Origin: an uncultured Collinsella sp.
Lineage (GTDB): Bacteria; Actinomycetota; Coriobacteriia; Coriobacteriales; Coriobacteriaceae
Reading direction: 5' to 3'
Assembly (NCBI GenBank): GCA_934654795.1
Contig: CAKUGT010000040.1
Coordinates: 1 to 9,969, forward strand
DNA: 9,969 bases
Positions within the stretch are counted from its first letter, which is position 1. Each line of letters begins with the position of its first letter. The translations under genes were made by a program, and so were the position numbers. This document shows, piece after piece, positions 6,837 through 9,969 of the stretch. The notes beneath the pieces are model-generated. The model was not told the DNA's origin. It did not search any database and saw nothing but the letters and a program-made list of their open reading frames with translations.

Positions 6837-7565
6837 ATGCGCCTGTTTAAGCAGACGCCCGAGGATTATTACAACGCGCCCTACGACGAGTTCCCGGCGC
6901 TGATCCGCGCCGCCGCTTACGTGGTCATGGCCATCTTGTGGGCCTTCTCCAAGCTCATGTGGCGCTGGAAGGTGGAGGACGCCGACCTGCTGTTTGAGCG
7001 CCAGGAAGGCCGCGGCAGCGTGGTCATCTGCAACCACACCTCGATGGCAGAGCTCCTGGCCGTGGAGACGGCGCTGTTCTTTGGCGGCCGCCGCGTGCGC
7101 CCCATCTTTAAGTCCGAGTTCGCCAAGAGCAAGATCGTTCAGTGGGCCTTTAGCCGCGTGGGCGGCATTCCCGTGGAGCGCGGCACCGCCGACATGAAGT
7201 GCCTACGCGCCGCCCAGCACGCGCTGCAGCGCGGCGAGGACGTGCTCATCTTCCCCGAGGGCACGCGCATCCGCTCGCGCGAGATCAAGCCCGAGGTCCA
7301 CGGCGGCTTTGCGCTCATCGCCCAGATGGGCAAGGCGCAAGTCAACCCGCTCGCCATCTGCGGTTGGTCCGACATTACGCCTGCGGGCAAAAAGCTCATG
7401 CGCCCCAAGAAGTGCTGGATCCGCGCCGGCAAGGCCATCTCGCTTTCCGACGCGCCGGCCGAGCTCAAGCGCAAGAAGCGCCTGGCTTGGTTTGAATCCG
7501 AGGCCATGGGCCGCGTCTACGCTATGCGCGATGAGCTTTGCGAAGAGCACCCGGGCAGGTTTTAG
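6837..7565 (+). CDS. 1-acyl-sn-glycerol-3-phosphate acyltransferase family protein (PlsC-like)
   Basis: The family transfers an acyl chain to lysophosphatidic acid at the inner face of the membrane, giving phosphatidic acid. The 242-residue protein has a hydrophobic anchor at about 22-41 and the four acyltransferase blocks in order: NHTSMAE (66-72), GGIPVERG (109-116), FPEGTR (139-144) and VNPLAICG. The first block normally reads HX4D; here it is His67-X4-Glu72, so the carboxylate of the catalytic pair is Glu, not Asp. All other blocks are intact, so an active enzyme remains likely, perhaps with different acceptor preference. AAAGGAGG (6823-6830) runs up to the cmk stop codon, 6 bases before the ATG. 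The cmk-plsC-ispH order is known from Gram-positive genomes and supports a housekeeping role. Confidence 0.88.
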   Translation: MRLFKQTPEDYYNAPYDEFPALIRAAAYVVMAILWAFSKLMWRWKVEDADLLFERQEGRGSVVICNHTSMAELLAVETALFFGGRRVRPIFKSEFAKSKIVQWAFSRVGGIPVERGTADMKCLRAAQHALQRGEDVLIFPEGTRIRSREIKPEVHGGFALIAQMGKAQVNPLAICGWSDITPAGKKLMRPKKCWIRAGKAISLSDAPAELKRKKRLAWFESEAMGRVYAMRDELCEEHPGRF

Positions 7566-7567
7566 CC

Positions 7568-8461
7568 ATGGGCAAGAACGTTACGAACGCCGCCGCGGCG
7601 ACGCAGGATGCCGCCCCCACCATCGAGATAGCCGCCCACGCCGGCACCTGCTACGGCGTGCAGCGCGCGCTCGACATGGCGCTGGCCGCCGCACCGCAGG
7701 CAGGGGAGAGCGCGCAGGTCCACACCCTGGGCCCGCTCATCCATAACCCCATCGTGGTGCGCGAGCTTGCCGAAGCTGGAGTAGGCTTGGCCGACACTTT
7801 GGACGACGCCGCAACGGGTACTGTGATCATCCGCGCCCACGGCGTGGTTCCGCAGGTCATCGACGCCGCCCGCGAGCGCGGCCTTACTGTGGTCGACGCC
7901 ACCTGCCCCTACGTGAAAAAGGTCCACGTGGCAGCAGAGCGCCTGGTGCGCGAGGGCTACCGCGTGATCGTCGTGGGCGAGCCGGGTCATCCCGAGGTCG
8001 AGGGCATTCTGGGCCACGCCGGCGATGACGCTCAGGTCGTGAGCTGCGCCGCCGACGCCGACGAGCTACCGCTCAAGGGCAAGGTGGGCTTGGTCGTGCA
8101 GACCACTCAGACCGCGCAGAACTTGGCCGAAGTCGTGGCCTCCATCACCCCGCGCGTGCAGGAACTGCGCGTGATCAACACCATCTGCGCCGCTACCAGC
8201 GAGCGCCAGCAGGCGGCCGCGTCGCTCGCCAACCGCTGTGACTGCATGGTCGTCGTGGGCGGCAAGAACTCGGGCAATACCCGTCGCCTGGCGCAGATTT
8301 GCGCCGACGCCTGCGAGCGTACGCATCATATCGAGGAAGCCGCCGAGCTCGAGGCCGAGTGGTTTGCCAATGCTCACCACATCGGCATCACCGCCGGAGC
8401 CTCAACCCCGCAAGAACACATCGAACGCGCCGTCGCGCGCATCAAGGAGCTTTGCCGCTAA
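7568..8461 (+). CDS. ispH: 4-hydroxy-3-methylbut-2-enyl diphosphate reductase
   Basis: IspH (LytB) performs the last step of the MEP pathway, reducing HMBPP to isopentenyl and dimethylallyl diphosphate with an oxygen-sensitive [4Fe-4S] cluster. The three cluster cysteines are visible at 28 (GTCYGVQRAL), 113 (ATCPYV) and 207 (TICAAT). The substrate-binding histidines lie in LIHNPIVV and RAHGV, and the HPEVEG motif (141-146) holds His141 and the proton-relay Glu143. The 297-residue length is normal. I chose ATG 7568, two bases after the acyltransferase stop, with a weak AGG at 7557-7559. An in-frame TTG at 7538 would add ten residues unlike the family N-terminus. The pathway feeds undecaprenyl phosphate for cell-wall synthesis and quinones. 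Confidence 0.96.
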   Translation: MGKNVTNAAAATQDAAPTIEIAAHAGTCYGVQRALDMALAAAPQAGESAQVHTLGPLIHNPIVVRELAEAGVGLADTLDDAATGTVIIRAHGVVPQVIDAARERGLTVVDATCPYVKKVHVAAERLVREGYRVIVVGEPGHPEVEGILGHAGDDAQVVSCAADADELPLKGKVGLVVQTTQTAQNLAEVVASITPRVQELRVINTICAATSERQQAAASLANRCDCMVVVGGKNSGNTRRLAQICADACERTHHIEEAAELEAEWFANAHHIGITAGASTPQEHIERAVARIKELCR

Positions 8462-8463
8462 TC

Positions 8464-9906
8464 ATGGACCAGACCGTACCCGCATACGCCGCCGAGGTGG
8501 CCGATTACGGGCGCAGCCGCGACCCCGAGCCGGGTGAGGGCGCGCTCGTTAAGAACGTGCGTCCCGAATCGCCCGCATGGGATGTGGGTATCGAGCCGGG
8601 TATGCGCGTGCTTACGGTCAACGGCGAGCCGCTCACCGACATGATCGTGTGGCTCTGGGAGGCCGACGACGACACCGTCGAACTGTCAGTGTTTGACCCG
8701 CGCGACGACACCGTCACCACCGTGGAGCTCGATCGCTTCCCGGGCGAGGACTGGGGCCTAGAGTTCGACGGCCCCATCTTCGACGGCATGCGTACCTGCG
8801 TAAACGCCTGCGTGTTCTGCTTTATGACCATGCTTCCCAAGGGTGGACGCTCCACGCTCTACATTCGCGATGACGACTACCGCCTGAGCTTTTTGCAGGG
8901 CAACTTTGTCACGCTCACAAATCTCACCGACGAGGACGTGCAAAACGTCATCGACCGCAACATGAGTCCCATGAACGTATCGGTCCACGCCGTGAGCCCG
9001 GACGTCCGCCGCCGCATGATGGGCCGCAACGCCCAGCGCGGCATGGACGTGCTCGAGGCAATCATGGCCGCCGGCATCGAAATTCACGCGCAGATCGTTT
9101 TGTGCCCCGGCATGAACGATGGCGAGGAGCTGCAAAAGACCCTGCGCTACTGCGAGGATCACGAGCAGATCACGAGCCTGGGTATCGTGCCGCTTGGTTT
9201 TACCAAGCACCAGAACCGCTTTAGCTGGTCCTATAGCGACAAGCCCGAGCTGGCGCGCGAGACCATTGCCATGATCCGACCCTATCAGGACCGCGCCTAC
9301 GAGCGCTTTGGCCGCCACACCTTCCAGATGAGCGATGAGTTCTACCTGGACGCCGGCATCGAGCCGCCCGAGGCCGATTTCTACGACGGCTACCCGCAGT
9401 ACTACGATGGCATCGGCATGATCCGCTCGTATCTGGACGAGACCGACGATGTCCTTGCCGCAGATGCCGAGCGCCTGGCCCGCGTTCGCGAAGCCATCGC
9501 CGCCCGCGGCCAACGCCTGCTGTGCCTCTCGGGCGCCAGCGCGCGCGACACGGTGGCGCGCTTCGTGGAGTCGCCGCAGGGCCTCGCCGGCACCGTCACG
9601 GCTATCAAGAACCGCTACTTTGGTGGCAACGTGGACGTGACCGGCCTCATCGTCGCGAGCGATATCTTGGAGCAGCTGCCGCAGGACCTGTCGGGGGTTA
9701 TGCTCTTTGTGCCTAAGCTCATGTTCAACGCTGACGGCATGACACTTGACGAGTATCATCGTGACGATTTACTCGCAAGCCTTACCAGTCGCGGCGCCGA
9801 GGTTCATGTGGTGTCGACCATGCCGCATGAGTTGCTCGATACCCTGGAGCGCATCCTTGGCATTGTGCCTGCCGACTCTAATACTTCCACCAACCCTACC
9901 CATTAA
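8464..9906 (+). CDS. DUF512 family protein with PDZ-like and radical SAM regions
   Basis: A protein of 480 residues in three parts. Residues about 25-70 look like a PDZ-type fold (ALVKNVRPESPAWDVGIEPG and the following VLTVNG). Next comes a radical SAM-like region with the cluster motif Cys112-X3-Cys116-X2-Cys119, the CX3CX2C spacing that binds a [4Fe-4S] cluster and S-adenosylmethionine. The C-terminal half matches the general pattern of DUF512 (for example EFYLDAG and the YPQYYDGIGMI stretch). Only three further cysteines exist (214, 230, 354), widely spaced, so a second cluster is not evident. The reaction and substrate are unknown to me. Its position just before der recurs in Gram-positive genomes by general knowledge. 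ATG 8464 follows the ispH stop by 2 bases; the nearest good Shine-Dalgarno, AAGGAG at 8444-8449, is 14 bases away, so coupling to ispH may matter. Confidence 0.88.
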   Translation: MDQTVPAYAAEVADYGRSRDPEPGEGALVKNVRPESPAWDVGIEPGMRVLTVNGEPLTDMIVWLWEADDDTVELSVFDPRDDTVTTVELDRFPGEDWGLEFDGPIFDGMRTCVNACVFCFMTMLPKGGRSTLYIRDDDYRLSFLQGNFVTLTNLTDEDVQNVIDRNMSPMNVSVHAVSPDVRRRMMGRNAQRGMDVLEAIMAAGIEIHAQIVLCPGMNDGEELQKTLRYCEDHEQITSLGIVPLGFTKHQNRFSWSYSDKPELARETIAMIRPYQDRAYERFGRHTFQMSDEFYLDAGIEPPEADFYDGYPQYYDGIGMIRSYLDETDDVLAADAERLARVREAIAARGQRLLCLSGASARDTVARFVESPQGLAGTVTAIKNRYFGGNVDVTGLIVASDILEQLPQDLSGVMLFVPKLMFNADGMTLDEYHRDDLLASLTSRGAEVHVVSTMPHELLDTLERILGIVPADSNTSTNPTH

Positions 9907-9916
9907 AGGAGAGCAG

Positions 9917-9969
9917 ATGAAACCTATCGTCGCCGTCGTCGGACGCCCCAACGTGGGCAAGTCCACGCT
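9917..9969 (+). CDS. der: GTPase Der (EngA), 5' end only
   Basis: Only 17 full codons lie in the window. They start with a short hydrophobic beta strand and the G1 motif GRPNVGKST (9-17), the usual N-terminus of Der, a double-GTPase-domain protein needed for 50S ribosome assembly. Other Era-like GTPases share the G1 motif, but the near-terminal position of GRPNVGKS and the DUF512 gene immediately upstream favour Der. AAAGGAG (9905-9911) overlaps the previous stop and lies 5 bases before the ATG; the gap between genes is 10 bases. Confidence 0.85.
   Translation, partial: MKPIVAVVGRPNVGKST

Noticed and set aside
6123..7037. A 304-codon minus-strand frame opposite cmk and the start of the acyltransferase gene.
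   Set aside because: Its composition is the usual Val/Leu/Gly/Asp/His shadow of a GC-rich gene, and it spans two well-supported genes on the other strand.
7538..7567. TTG 7538 as the ispH start.
   Set aside because: It adds ten residues inside the acyltransferase gene and has only a weak ribosome binding site; ATG 7568 is the natural start two bases after the previous stop.
8299..8463. An N-terminal extension of the DUF512 protein back to 8299.
   Set aside because: It overlaps the ispH C-terminus almost completely and encodes an Arg-rich string unlike the family; ATG 8464 right after the ispH stop fits better.
8452..8463. TTG 8452 as the start of the DUF512 gene, since AAGGAG lies just upstream.
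   Set aside because: The spacing would be only 2 bases, too short for normal initiation.
1..9969. Signs of a mobile element, CRISPR array, toxin-antitoxin pair, phage gene or biosynthetic cluster.
   Set aside because: No transposase, integrase, direct-repeat array or specialised gene was seen; the tRNA has no repeated 3' end in the window that would mark an integration site.

Overview
The window is about 10 kb of high-GC bacterial chromosome with every real gene on the + strand. The gene set (ABC-F ATPase, scpA, scpB, rluB, cmk, plsC-like, ispH, a PDZ/radical SAM DUF512 protein, der) and the strong G/C bias at third codon positions fit an actinobacterium. The gene order and protein flavour suggest class Coriobacteriia, perhaps close to Collinsella. 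That placement is inferred from general knowledge and was not tested by a search.

Layout. Positions 1-300 are GC-rich, hold no convincing gene and can fold into several stem-loops, the last followed by a short T run. A good sigma-70-type promoter (301-329) drives tRNA-Ala(GGC) at 342-414, which is followed by a clear intrinsic terminator (431-458). An ABC-F ATPase gene starts 31 bases after the terminator. Its stop overlaps the GTG start of a 98-residue membrane protein of unknown function, and an M50 site-2 protease follows 9 bases later. After an 84-base gap with a possible promoter and a small hairpin comes a tightly packed run: scpA, scpB, rluB, cmk, an acyltransferase of the PlsC family, ispH, the DUF512 protein, and the first 17 codons of der, which runs off the window.

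How the genes work together. Most are core growth functions: chromosome segregation (ScpA/ScpB with SMC), ribosome maturation and function (RluB, Der, ABC-F, tRNA-Ala), nucleotide supply (Cmk), phospholipid synthesis (PlsC-like) and isoprenoid precursor synthesis by the MEP pathway (IspH). Gaps of 2-12 bases, two 14-base overlaps, and one larger gap of 66 bases before cmk suggest one long transcript or a few overlapping ones from scpA onward.

I see no mobile element, CRISPR array, phage gene, defence island or clearly new multi-gene system. The points most worth a second look are the conservative Asp-to-Glu change in the acyltransferase HX4D motif, the tRNA terminator sitting directly in front of the ABC-F gene, the uncharacterised DUF512 protein, the unknown small membrane protein beside the protease, and the structured noncoding stretch at the start.
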